Source: Monarcha castaneiventris obscurior
Lineage: Eukaryota; Chordata; Aves; Passeriformes; Monarchidae
Direction: 5' to 3'
DNA: 64,000 bases
Assembly: GCA_026261815.1 (NCBI GenBank)
Contig: JAMPIT010000575.1
Coordinates: 39,285,501 to 39,349,500, forward strand
Position 1 is the first letter of the stretch; each line of letters begins with the position of its first letter. Of this stretch, positions 33,001 to 44,600 are shown piece by piece. The position numbers were made by a program, and so were the translations under genes. Below the pieces are notes generated by a model. The model did not search any database. It worked only from the letters and a program-made list of their open reading frames with translations, and was not told the origin of the DNA.

Positions 33001-36000
33001 GTGAGTGTGACTCTGTGAATTCCTGTTTTATTAGATTAACCGATTAATTAACTTGTTCACCATAAAATAGAGATGAGTTCATCAGATCATTATCAATCGT
33101 TAAGAAAGTCCAGGTACAAGAGATACCAAGCTTATTTAGGAGTCACAACGTTTGGACTATATATATTGTGGAAGTGATGGAGGGTATTGTTCCAGAAGGT
33201 ACCAAATGGGAAATAAATAGTATCCAGAAGTTAGATTTGAGGTTTAAATTATTATTATAGTCTTTCATTATTTTAATTTTTTTATAATATTCTCTCAAGT
33301 AATGTAACCTACAGGCCTTCTTTCCTCCCCATGCTTTGTTTAAAACCAATGCCTAGGTACTACTAGTTGATGGATAAAGGATTACAAAACTTTCCTGCAC
33401 CAAAAGGCGGTTACAAAGTGTAAGAAAACTGATCAGTTTATATTCCTCCTTTTTTATGCCTTGATAGCATTTTTTTAGTCATTGTAGAGTTTTTGCTATC
33501 CCTGAGATGAGTCAGAGCAAACGGTCTGTGATTTAGTCCATAGGGTAGATGAAATTCAGCTGGGCAGAGTCTGTCTTGAAAGAGGGTCATGTCTAGGTAA
33601 AGTGCCACGAGAGAACGTTAAATAAACCTTAACCACTTCTCTAGCACCGATCTATTGAACAAGCTTCACAGTAAAAACAAAAAAGATATTAGCATGGCTC
33701 AAAGAATTTAAAATCTGGTATCTCACAGGATAAGAAAAATCATAGGAATAAAACCTACAAAAAAGAGAACATGTCTCTCACATCCCATAGCTGAGCTCCA
33801 AGGATAGAAGTGAGCAGACACATTGGCACAAATGAACCAAAGTTTGTGTAGCCTGTAGGCATGGCTGGCTGTAAGACATAGAATTTCTACAAAATACTGA
33901 GTTGTCCTGTAGAGAAGTGCAACATTCTTGGATTTGTGCTTTTGGCTAGTTTTAAAAACAGTAATTCTTTCTGAGGAAGTGTCATTTTGGAGAACATAAT
34001 GCAGAATTTTATCCTCAGCTTGAGTCATTAGCTATCAACTCTGTATTGCCCCTTGCTCAAAACATTAGATAAAGCCTTTTCTTGAACCTCAATAGATAAC
34101 CAAAGGGCATTGGATGATCTGACTTAGAATTCAACACCTTTCCTACACCATTGTGTCATCTGATGCATTTCTTTAAACAAAGGGAAAACCATACAGGCCT
34201 TGCTTTAAAAAATAGAACTAGATTAATAGGACAAATCCAGTGATGAAAATTCAATATATAAGCCAAGATAAAATGAGGAGATAATATTAAACATCTCTCT
34301 GGAAAATGGAGGTTTTGGTGATTAAAGGCCAGAACATGAACACAGCAGGGACACACTATAGGGGTTTAGAGGGTAAAAAAACTAATTAGTGGAATGGATT
34401 AAGAGGCCAAGGGCAAAAGCAAACTAGTAGTGTTGACTGCAAGATTAAGATTAACATCAATATAGTTATGCTGTTGATTCTGTTACTTTTAAATCTGTGC
34501 TTTTGAAACAGATATGGCACATGCAATATTGTGTTGTATGAAGTAAAAATAAAATATTTTAACTGATGAGATGCTGAAGAAGGACCTTAACCTTCTCTCA
34601 TCCAGGGAACACAAAACAAGGAAACAGACCTTCTCCAGGTAAGCTTATTTTATATTTTTTGTTTTCATTTATAAAATATTCCAGAGAGATAGGAGGTCTG
34701 AGAAAATACTTGGATGTCTTTTATTTATGTAAGGCTCAAGACTGACTGAAGTTTTGAAAGGTTTGTTTAGTTCCTACTGTATTCAACTATACTTCTAAAT
34801 TATTATAAATGTGCACTTTTCCTGTTTCCCTGGTGCAGCAGGATGTGGTAAGAGCATATGATTATTTATGAAAAGTTGCAGCAAGGCAGAAATTCTTAAC
34901 ACTAACAGTTGTACAAAAAACAGTGCTATGAGTATGCATAAAAAACATAGACAAGGTATTTACAGGCACTCAAGAAAGCTATCAAATACCTTTACCTTTG
35001 TTATCTCTATCTTTTTTTCAATATAAGAATACAGGAATTGCAATGTTTGAAAAGAAAGAAAAAATCTTTGTATGATTTTGAAGCCTTCTACTGTAGCATA
35101 ATTATAACTCTTCACATATATTCTAAGCATTTACTAATGTATTATATTAGATTGTTGTCTTTATCCAGAAATAGTTATGGGCAATACTCTTTTCAAGTAG
35201 CTATAAAAACTGAAGGCTAAATACAATTGTAAGCAGAAAGCAAAAGTTGGGAGAAAGAAATAAATAATGAAAAATATGAGGGGTAACAAGGAGTTATTTA
35301 AGAATGCTTTGGTGGGTACCAGAAAAGCTACAGTCACTCTGGAGAAAGAAGGTCACGCTGGTTAGAAATTACGTAAAAGAGAGCAGTTACATGCCACAAA
35401 ACAAGAAAAAGGCATTAAATATTTCTTATATGACAGGAGTAATGAAAAATTGGCATGGAAATCCATGTTATACAGGACTAACTTATGTCTATTAGAAACA
35501 GTAATAACATGAGGACATACTTTCATATAGATCCCAGTAGAACAAGGTATAATTAAAGAAGAAAAAGAGCTCTTTATCTTGCTAATGTTTGCAGAACTAT
35601 CAGTGGATGACTGGATGTTCAATAACTATATTGGTTCCATTTGAAGAACAAATATTTATCTGAGTAATGTCACATGGAGAGATGACGAAAGCCATGAGTA
35701 CTCTGATTGGCTTCTCTAAAGCTACACATTTGATGTGTTCTCATGTAATTTATGACTAATAGTTTAAAGAGCATGGCTAAGGATCTGTCTGGGCTGTTAA
35801 TGTTGATTTTTCAATAAGCCTTGAAATGCTGTAAAAGCTCCAATGTTCTGAAAGAAGCAAATGTTTCACAATTTGTTTTAAAGAGGGTAAGCTGGTCACC
35901 TTTTCTCAGTTACAGGTTCATCCTCATAATGCTGTTTCACAGAGGAGCAGTGATAAATCTGATAAGTATTAAAAGGTTAAAGAACCAATATAATTACTCT

Positions 36001-37344
36001 GGAAAAACTTACAGAAAAATCTTTGGAGTAATATGCTCAGTAGATAAAGCAAGTACAATTCATTTATTCTGTACAAATTTCTCTAAAGCTTCTGACTTGA
36101 TTCCGAAAAACATATTTATGAAATAATTAGAATTATATAAGAACAGCCTGTACAAGTTCTGCAAAACAGAAACTAGCTGATCCTGAGCTTTCACTGTAGG
36201 AGCTACTGTCTCCCTGGCCATCTCTTTTAGGATTCAATTCCTGGCATGTGCTTTGTACTGTTATAAGAGACTTGCAAGAATGCAATAAAGCCTAGCAGAA
36301 TTTGTAGTGAGTCTCACTGGTCTGATTAGTGAACCTTCTCTTTATTGCAATAAAAGGATGTCATAAAATAGCATGGAATTTTATTTTGAAATTTTGATTT
36401 TCACAACAGATTAAAAAAAATTTGGAATAAATGCAATGCTTGCAGAAAACCATATTTTTTTGGTCACTTTAGTAAAAATTATTGTGAGGAGTTAGATGCA
36501 GTTTAAGCTAAATAAAGAGTAGGTATGTACTCCCTGGTTTTGATTGAAATATGAAGAATAGATGTGTTCTTCAATCTGTTTGTGGCATATAAGTCAAACA
36601 AGACCTTTAAGAAGTGTTGCTATTGCAAGTCTTCAAATTATTTTAGAAATATTTAGGCCAACAGGTTCTTTCCACATCAACCGAGTTACTGCCTATTATG
36701 TGATAGTAAGGCAAAATGCCCAAAACAACCCAACCAGAAAGTTATATTCAGCATGCTTTATTTTCTGAGATAGATTTTATATATCTGAACCCAAAATATT
36801 TTTGTAGTATAATGGAACTTCCTCATTCAGCTGTAAATGTGTTTTCTTTTGCTCTAATGAAGCAGTTAATCAAGTCTGTTTTACTCATCTACAGAACATA
36901 TATTCCTTATAGCAGCACGTAGTTTTGTACACATAATTGCATGTATTCCACATTCACTGAATAGTTACTGATATAAACAAGGATATTGTGGTGGGGTCTT
37001 TTTTTTTCTTTTTACAGGCAAGAAGAGGAAGTGAGTACTGAGTTCATATATTAAAAAAGAGCATGTAAGTCCTTCATTCTCCCTATGCAAATTTGAAAAC
37101 AGCTTCTCCATTTATGTCACTACAATTGGATGTTTGAAAATCTAGGTATCATTTCACTTTTTTACAAAAAAAAGAAAATCACAAAATCAATTACTGGCAA
37201 TTCAAGCTGAGAGTTGGGTTGGAATGAGAAATGGAGAGTCAAGAAATTTTTTTGTGAATACAGTCCCATCCTGAGTATCGCCACCATTTTAATGCCCTCC
37301 ACCTCCTGTGGTATCTCCTTTGGGCTGAAGACAACCTCATATAT
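33001..37344. other. Unassigned non-coding stretch
   Basis: About 4.3 kb of AT-rich sequence. A 10-bp inverted pair, TGCAATAAAG at about 36281 and CTTTATTGCA at about 36348, has a loop of about 58 bp. It is probably chance or a decayed repeat. No exon or RNA gene was recognised. Confidence 0.5.
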
Positions 37345-37756
37345 TTTGCATGTGAGAAGTTAACATACAAAGGGGGTCACAGCCAGGACTACTGACCCCA
37401 GCTGACCAAGGGAATATCCCAGACCATATGTCATCATGATCAGAATATAAATTTGGGAAAGAAAAGGGGATGTTCACAGTTCATTTGGAGTGATGGTGTT
37501 TGTCTATCCAAGTCACTGTTATGCATGATGCCCTGCTGTCCTGGGGATGGCTGAACACCTGCCTGCCCATGGGAAGCAGAGAATAAATTCCTCGTTTTGC
37601 TTTGCTTGTGCATGTGGCTTTTGCTTTACTTATTAAGCTGTCTTTATCTAAGCCTATGGGTTTTTTTTACTTTTAGCCTTCTGATCCTCTTCCCCATACC
37701 ACTGTGTGGAGGAGTGGGAGGAGCTGTATAGAATCAGCTGGGGTTAAGCCATAGCA
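37345..37756 (+). mobile_element. ERV LTR (family 2), 3' two thirds, plus strand
   Basis: The plus strand follows a common bird LTR: 'GGTCACAGCCAGGACTACTG', 'AGGGAATATCCCAGACCATA', a TATA box TATAAA at 37446-37451, 'GGAGTGATGGTGTTTGTCTA', 'GATGGCTGAACACCTGCCTG', 'CTTTGCTTGTGCATGTGGCT', 'ATTAAGCTGTCTTTATCTAA', and the terminus GGGGTTAAGCCATAGCA. The normal polyadenylation signal ATTAAA reads ATTAAG here. The 5' part of U3 is absent or unrecognisable before about 37345. No matching internal ERV sequence is attached, so it is a degenerate solo or truncated LTR. Confidence 0.9.
37446..37451 (+). promoter_or_regulatory. LTR TATA box
   Basis: A canonical TATAAA lies at the expected U3/R boundary of the family 2 LTR, about 310 bp before its terminal CA. 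Whether it is still active cannot be told from sequence. Confidence 0.6.
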
Positions 37757-37924
37757 AAAAATACATTAAAAAGATTAGCATTTCTGGTCTAAAGGTGGTA
37801 CACTCAAATGCACACATGAGAATATCTACAAGTACTTTGGAAGGTAATGACAGAGTGTAAATAGTACTATTGTTGGTGGTGGCTGTCGCAAGTGGGCAAA
37901 GGATTTTTGGATGCTGGAAGACAC

Positions 37925-38160
37925 TATTTGGTGTAAAGTCACAAAATAATTTAGGTTGGAAAAAAACCTTAAGATCATCAAGTCCAATTGTTAAATTAGC
38001 ACCATCAAGTTCACCACTAAACCATATCCCTAAGTGCCACATTAACACGTTTTTTAAATACCTCCAGACATGGTGACACAACCACTTCCCTGGGCAACCA
38101 CTTCCAATGCTTCAAAGCCTTCTCAAAGAAGAATTTTTTTATAATAGCCAATCGAAAAGT
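37925..38160 (-). mobile_element. CR1 LINE 3' fragment, antisense
   Basis: The plus strand reads 'TAATTTAGGTTGGAAAAAAA', 'CTTAAGATCATCAAGTCCAA', 'CCATCAAGTTCACCACTAAA', 'CCCTAAGTGCCACATTAACA', 'CTTCCCTGGGCAACCACTTC' and 'ATAATAGCCAATC'. This is the reverse complement of the same CR1 3' region seen at 31157-31400, with moderate divergence. The open minus frame spanning it is incidental. Confidence 0.92.
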
Positions 38161-40334
38161 TTTGTTTAACAGACTTAAAGAATTACGTAGGAAATAATCA
38201 GTTCCACAAAAGCAAATCTCTACAAACATAGCACCTCTCTATTAGAATGTGAGCGTAAATGTGCAGCATGCTTTGCCATTCTCATTGTGTTACCAGTGAG
38301 CTCTTCATCTAATAAGAGACAGAGCAGATAAATTTGAGACAGAACCATTTTTATCACACTCTCTATCTTGAGGAGCAGGAGGCTCCGGATTTATCTGTAC
38401 TTGATACTTTTACCATACTGACACTCTAGGTGACAGAATGCTCACAAGGGAACAGTGGAGAAAAGGTGATTGAAAATTGGCTCATTTATTGTAATTTTAA
38501 TCATCTGAAGGATGTAACATGCAACACTTAAATATTCCTTGTGTATTGGAATTGACCACCTGGACAGTATTATCTGAGAAAATGTGGGGAAAAATAGAGC
38601 CATTCCTTCTCTTGTTTTTAGGCTGAGTTGGTAGTGTAAAATTTGGCTGCATATTATTTTCCTGGAACTTCACCAAATGTTGCTACAAAGCATTTTGACA
38701 CTGGTATAAATTATTCACAGGATGCATAGTCTGTGTTGTAACAGTCTCTGTCACCTCACGGCAACAGAGCAAGGGAGGAAGGGTAGTAGAGTCTCCAGCT
38801 GTGGATGAAAACAGGTCTCTCCCCTCATCCATCCATCTGGTAAAACAAGTAGCTTGTCTGGTTCTGAGGGGAAAATGACAAAGGATTCATAAATGGGAGA
38901 AACTGACCTTGAGAGTATGATGCAGGCCTTGACACTAAAGTACATGCTGGCAAGAAAAATCTATCTTTACACTTTGAAAGGCTTTTGAAATATATTCATT
39001 TTATATATTAGAAAAAATTGCTTCTAGTGCTACCAGCACTTTGCCAAACAGGTCTCTAATGACATTTCTCCTTTTTGTTTAAGAAATATTTAATGAAAAT
39101 CATAAAAAGGCAAGCCGATATTTTTCTCTCCGTTACATTTGCAGAGAAAATGAAAGAGACTACAGTGCCTTGACTGAAGCTGTTGCCATTACTATTGTCT
39201 GAAAGTAACAGCCACTGCAGAGTTAAACACTTGATTGTCATTTAGAAATATCTCTATAGTAAAGCCAGTACGGCTGAACCAACCAAAACAGATGCCAATA
39301 TCAACCATGCACCGTTTGTTCTTTTTTCTACCTCGTCCCAGGACAGAGGTAATTTGCCACCAGCCTTTTAGGGCTATTGCAAGTACGAAATGGGTAGTGG
39401 ACACTTAGTAAATCTTGGTTTGTGTTTATTTCATACTATCTAAGTACATACGGAAGCTTCCCAAAGCGAAAGAATAGCTGGAAGTTTTCCAAAATTATTC
39501 TCAAATTCTCTGGGTCACAGTGTCAGAGAGGTCAAACCACTCAGGTGGTTTTTAAGTCCCAGCTTACTTCTAACAGACAAAAAAATCATTCATGACTTGC
39601 TTCTGTGAACTGCAGGAGTACTGCCATCATCTATACCTCATTTTCTTGACTATCACAGTGTTACTTACAGTAGAAGCGTCCACTCTTAAGCTACCGAAAC
39701 TTTCTCTTCAATTTCAGCAATTGTGTGACTGTGTTTGATCCCTATAGGACTTCATCTCTTGTTGATAATTCAATCTCTGATTAATGTCTGCATTCTCTGC
39801 AAATCATTCTGAATAATTTTCTTAGTAATCTGTGTCCTGAAGAGGAATTAGGCACCTGAGATTAAACATGGATGTGCCTCTGTCTTCAATTGCACTGCAT
39901 CAAGTTCTGATGCCTAAATGAAAACATGTTACTATTTAAAATCCAATGTTGTTTTCTCCCAAAACTTTTACGATTCTTTCTGCTCCTTTCTTTCGTGGAG
40001 CTTGGAGATGTTAAAAGACAATCAATTCACTGCAGGCACCTACTAATAGTACTACTCCATCAAAAAAAACCCCAATACAACAACAAACCAAGACCCAACA
40101 CAAAATTAAAAATAGATAGAGAGACACTGAAAGTTTTTGTGGTGTTTCCAGTCTTGTTTTTTACACACATAACTGTTTCAGGCCCAGGTAGGTTAACATC
40201 TAAAGGGCACAGCACTCAAGAAGCTTTACTCAAGAGAATTGTATTAACTCCCTTGTTAGCTGAGACTTGTTCTAAAAGAACAAGGTGCTCAAGAAGTGTA
40301 AATCAGCATAACTTTCAATTTTGCTGAAGAAATC
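38161..40334. other. Unassigned non-coding stretch
   Basis: AT-rich sequence with A/C-rich low complexity at about 40062-40110. No exon or repeat was recognised. The pentamer AAATC at 40330-40334 is one copy of the target duplication of the adjacent LTR. Confidence 0.5.
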
Positions 40335-40984
40335 TGTAGCGGGTTGAATTTGGTTCCCCGTACGGGCCACCAATTTGTGTAGCAGTTTAAGGGTTAACTG
40401 TGGGCACTAGCCCTCCCCCCCGATGTCCTTGCAGTGAGATAAGCTGTTAGGAGGAAAAGCAAAAGCAGGCACACAACTTGAAAGAAGGAAAAAAAAAAAG
40501 TTTAATTAACACCCAGATGTTAAAACAACAGAACAAACTTTTCAGAGCCATCTCCACTTTCTCCCCTTTCCCAAAATCAGGGTCACAGTCCTAGGAAAAG
40601 GGGGAGAAAAGTGGGTTTCCCTCTAGCCTGACGTGGCTACACAAACTGCTACTCTTTCCCTTTTTTTCCCATGAGCCCTTTCGCAGCTCTCACGACTGCT
40701 AAAAACTAGGCTTTTCACATGGGGCTAATTACTAGTTTAAGAATGAACCAGTTTTCTTTTTGGACTTGAACATTTAGGCTTTCTCTCGCCACCAGGCTAC
40801 AGAAATAAGCCTCTCCCTGCTTTTATGTATACAGCCTGGCATAGGCACTCTAGCCATTTTACAAGCCACTCGAGAAAAAGAAAATGCCCATTCCCCCACG
40901 TTCTTAACATGGATTAAGGAGACAAACAGTGTGCGATATCACAGTTTATACCACGCAAGGCAGAAGGATGTTTAAGTTCCCCGC

Positions 40985-41545
40985 GCCGAGTCCACGCAGT
41001 GCAGCCTTGCAGCTCCGTCCCACGTGACCCCGCCTTCTCCTTCTCCCTGGCTCTGAAGCCGCCATGTTGCCGGGTGTTTTTCTCTGCCTCTGCTGCTGCG
41101 TTGCACAGACTGGGGAGGGATGTCCTTTCCTCTGTTTCACTGCGAAGTTCACTGGCTGCTCTGCAGGCTCTGGTTCAGACGACCTCAGCCCTGGAGCCGC
41201 TCAGCCACCCCCCGCGGCTGAGGGGAACAGCTCCCCCCCTCCCCGTAAATCTGAGTCCGTGCTGCAGCACAAATCCCCAGGGGGCAGAGGGCAGGAGCCC
41301 TGTCCCCAGCCGCGCAGGCCGGGGGAAGGGGGGCCACCCCTCCGTCTCTGCCGTCCCCGCACCGAGCCGGAACGGAAGCCCAGGGGCCCCCGAACTTTGC
41401 CCCCCTCCTCACCGGGAGGAGGAGGGGAGGAGGCAGGAGGCAGGGGCGCCCCATCCCCGGGCCCACAGGCTCCAGGAACGGGGCCGACCCCTCTCCTTTT
41501 CACTCCCGGCCCTGCACCCACCTGAGCCGGGAAACTGCATCTCCT
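40985..41545. promoter_or_regulatory. CpG island inside the solo LTR
   Basis: A sharp GC- and CpG-rich block in otherwise AT-rich DNA lies entirely within the LTR bounded by AAATC repeats. It is therefore retroelement-derived and not a host gene promoter. Visible motifs include CACGTGAC (E-box, USF type) at 41021-41028 and GCCGCCATGTTG at 41058-41069, whose reverse complement matches the YY1 consensus. Long frames of 139-182 codons on both strands in this block follow from its low stop-codon content. It could act as an enhancer or alternative promoter; that is inference. Confidence 0.7.
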
Positions 41546-41567
41546 AAAACTCCCGCCTTCCGTGGGG

Positions 41568-41578
41568 CTTAAATATGT
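41568..41578 (-). promoter_or_regulatory. TATA-like LTR core promoter motif
   Basis: The minus strand reads ACATATTTAAG about 65 bp from the LTR's minus-strand start. The same 11-mer, or a near match, sits at the equivalent place in the LTRs at 12183, 17977, 50754 and 57997. Position and conservation suggest the core promoter. Confidence 0.5.
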
Positions 41579-41646
41579 AAAATTTCGAGAAGCGCATTGG
41601 CCCAGAGGGCTGTCTGTCAAGTTTTGACTAACCCCACGACAAAATC

Positions 41647-44600
41647 CTATAATAATTTGCAGGAATGGCTATTTGGTCCATTTTTGCTGTTGCTGTTAAT
41701 AACAGTCTTTGCCTAAACAAAAAAGATAGCACATTGGAAAAGGTAGTAAGTACCACAGACCTGTAATATATTCAATTCAGATCTTGTAAACCAAGACAGG
41801 GAAAGAAACTGATGAGTCCACCTTCTATTTATCACTAAAGCTAGCCTCCATATCACCTAATATTAATAATATAGCTGTCTAACCGTATCTGTCTAAAAGC
41901 TGTCAAGTCTGAGCTAGTCATCAAAGTACCCTCTGTAGCAAATGGGAAGGAGTGGCTTCATCCATAAGGTGATCTATGTCAGCCTAAGATAAATGTTTAA
42001 GGTAGAAAGATGGAATAATGTAAGTCAGAAGAGAGGTGAGATGCATCATTCTCTGGACAAATGTGTCTTCCTTTTAGCAATAAAGGTCACGGAGACAATC
42101 TGGCTAGACTTGACCCACAGGCAGATAATATTAGATGAGAGAAGTCCTACCAGGCACCGTGGCACTTGAGAAATCATATTACTTTCCTATGACTATTTGC
42201 ACATCCATAAAATGGGGCATATAATATATCCCTATATCAAAAATATGCTGCAAAATTTGATTCATGGTAAGTCTTTATGACCCTTGAGTAAAATGTGGCA
42301 TAGGGATTGTACAACATTTTTCTCTAAGGGCAAAAAGTGCAAATTCAATAAATTTATATTATCACCTTTTTGTAAATACCTAGGTTTGGCATGCAGCATC
42401 CCACCTTGAGCCTTGTAACAGGCCTCAAAAGGCTGAAAAGATACACAGAAAATGTGCACAGTTAAATGAGTTTGGTGATTGTCAAGCTATTTCTATTAGG
42501 CTGTAATAGGCTTTGTATCTAGGTCATGTATTGCTCAGAAAAGAATGAGAAAGAGCTTTAAATGCACTTTTCATCTCAGCAAAATGACCCCATATGAATG
42601 CAAAATTGAGCCAGGAAAAGCTGTTAATCAGAGATTAAGCTCCAACAAATAAGTTTTTTGCCAATAATGTCTGTGGTCATCTACTGTGATGTGTTCAATA
42701 GGATCATGTTTTGAATTAAAACCCAGTCCTTTCCTGTTCTACTTCTATCAGGAGAATGCTGACATACCACAGTTGGAAATTGTTCAAGGCATTAGGAAAA
42801 AAAAATGGGCAAACTCAGAACTTCAGGTATCACATCTTGTTCTCTGCATGTGAAGTACTAATGTTGAGTGGGTTTATGGAAGCTATACAGTGAGAAATTG
42901 TCCACGGGAAAAAGTGGTGGAGTAAAGGAGAAATTTGGGTTCCTGCCTGAAGTCTCACTTCTCACCTAAATATTTGCCTATTTACTTCAAAAGGAAAAGA
43001 AATAAGCTTCAGTTTTTCCTGTCTGTTAGTATATTATATCATCACCACTATGGACACAGAGAATATAGTAATAAAATCAAGAAGTGAAGAGACATTTTCT
43101 ACTCAGTAGAAGGTAGGTAAGATAAAGATGAGCTGTGGCCAGCCTGTGGTGCTGACCCAGCAAAGCTTGGAGCAGTTGCAGCAGTGAAGCCTCTTGGTAT
43201 TCTTCCTTTCTGGGTCGCATAATTCAGGCGATATTTGTTGAGTGCACAGAGAATTTGCTGGAGGGTGGACATAGAACACATCTTGATTTTTAACTTACTG
43301 GCTCATTCAAAGAGGCAGCCAGGTCCTGCAGGCCAGAAGGACCAGTATACACTCACACACCTGGAGAGACAGTGGTGCACTCAGCTATTGATCATGCAGG
43401 AAGAGTTTGTCTTTGTTAGTCCGTGGAAGGGTCTGATCCTTGATATTTTGAAGCGGCCATCCTAGAGAATCAGTAGCTTCCTTCCTACCCGCCTCTCATC
43501 CCCTTCTCCTTATAGGGAAATCCATCTTTCCTTATCAGCTTTTCTTCCTCCAAAACCCTCAAGGTGTTAACTATTAAAATCTTAACTATTACATTTCTAT
43601 CAGCATTTTTGCTTTTCTTTTCTTGTATGGATTTAGCTCATGTGTTCTTGTCACACCCTGTCACAATTTCTTAGTAAAACTAAGTCAAGATCACACACCT
43701 GCCATGAAACCAGTGCTTGACAATGGATAGCTGAACCTCTGGGTTGAGAATTGCACTTTACAGGATCCTGATTAAAATGGAAATGATTGACTCTTACATA
43801 TTTTTTTACAACAATCATGTATCTTAAAAGAAAATGTATGTTGTGTATACCCCTATATCTGACTCATCATGCTTGAGAATAAATTAATTTCGTCTTGTGC
43901 TTCTTTCTAATTATTGCCTTGAGCTACTGGAAAAGGTTCCTAATGATGCATGAGTAGGCACCCACAGCACCCATTTACCAACCTGATGAAAAATTTCATG
44001 GGATACAGAATACTAAACTGAATCCCTGAAAAGGAAGGTAATCAATATCATACAATTTGAGCATGCTTTGTGTATGTGCACTGGAAATTTGGTCTGAAGG
44101 AAGGCAGATATTCTGGAATAGTCTTCCAGTAAGAAAGCTGGGGTTTTTAAAAGTGGATCAATATATGGTGTGTCTGTTTATATGAGCACAGGTCTGAGCA
44201 GATGTCCTAGAATTCTTTCCAGACCTACACAATACCTAAAAAAAAATAACAAAAGGAACAAAGTAATGGCTCACTGAGGAATACATACAAACATACATGG
44301 AAATGAGTAATAAGCTGCCCCATGGGTATTGCCCACAACATATCTTTTGCTGGTTTTGGAAGACTCCATTTAAAGGAGCACATTGATTTAGGATAGTATT
44401 TAAATGTTTTATTTCAAGCATGTGCTTAAGGTGAACCAACAGCTCGGTGCTGATGGCTACATTGTGGGTTTCAGTTAAGATGATTAGTTTTCTTAGTCCT
44501 TTTATAGTTTTCTTTATTAAATGTAGGCATGAGAACATATCACAATAAAATTTGCTGTTTAATTCCAGTGCTTTGAAATATCTGGGTACAAATTTTTACT

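Larger units (their letters stand above)
40335..41641 (-). mobile_element. Complete solo ERV LTR with 5-bp target duplication
   Basis: The element runs from TGTAGCGGGTTGAATTTGGT to TGACTAACCCCACGACA. It starts TG and ends CA, and the ends are short imperfect inverted repeats (TGTAGCGGGTT against TGTCGTGGGGTT). A perfect AAATC flanks both sides (40330-40334 and 41642-41646), the 5-bp duplication typical of ERVL-type integration. The left terminus and the CTTAAATATGT motif at 41568-41578 resemble the family 1 LTRs at 17139-18175 and 50577-51957, so I assign the minus strand. An ATTAAA-type signal on that strand lies near 40500. The middle differs from family 1, indicating a distinct subfamily. 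It contains the only CpG island in the window. No internal ERV region is attached. Confidence 0.85.

Noticed and set aside
36281..36358. 10-bp inverted repeat TGCAATAAAG / CTTTATTGCA, and a possible LTR-like AATAAA region
   Set aside because: The loop is long, the TATA-like and AATAAA elements are too close for an LTR, and no ends or U5 could be identified.
40985..41545. CpG island as a host gene promoter
   Set aside because: LTR termini and target duplication enclose it completely, and no first exon or downstream gene is recognised. A retroelement origin is the simpler reading.
40999..41547. Plus frames of 182 and 153 codons and minus frames of 139 and 93 codons in the CpG-rich block
   Set aside because: The block lies inside a solo LTR bounded by AAATC duplications. 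High GC lowers stop frequency in all frames, and no domain is recognisable.
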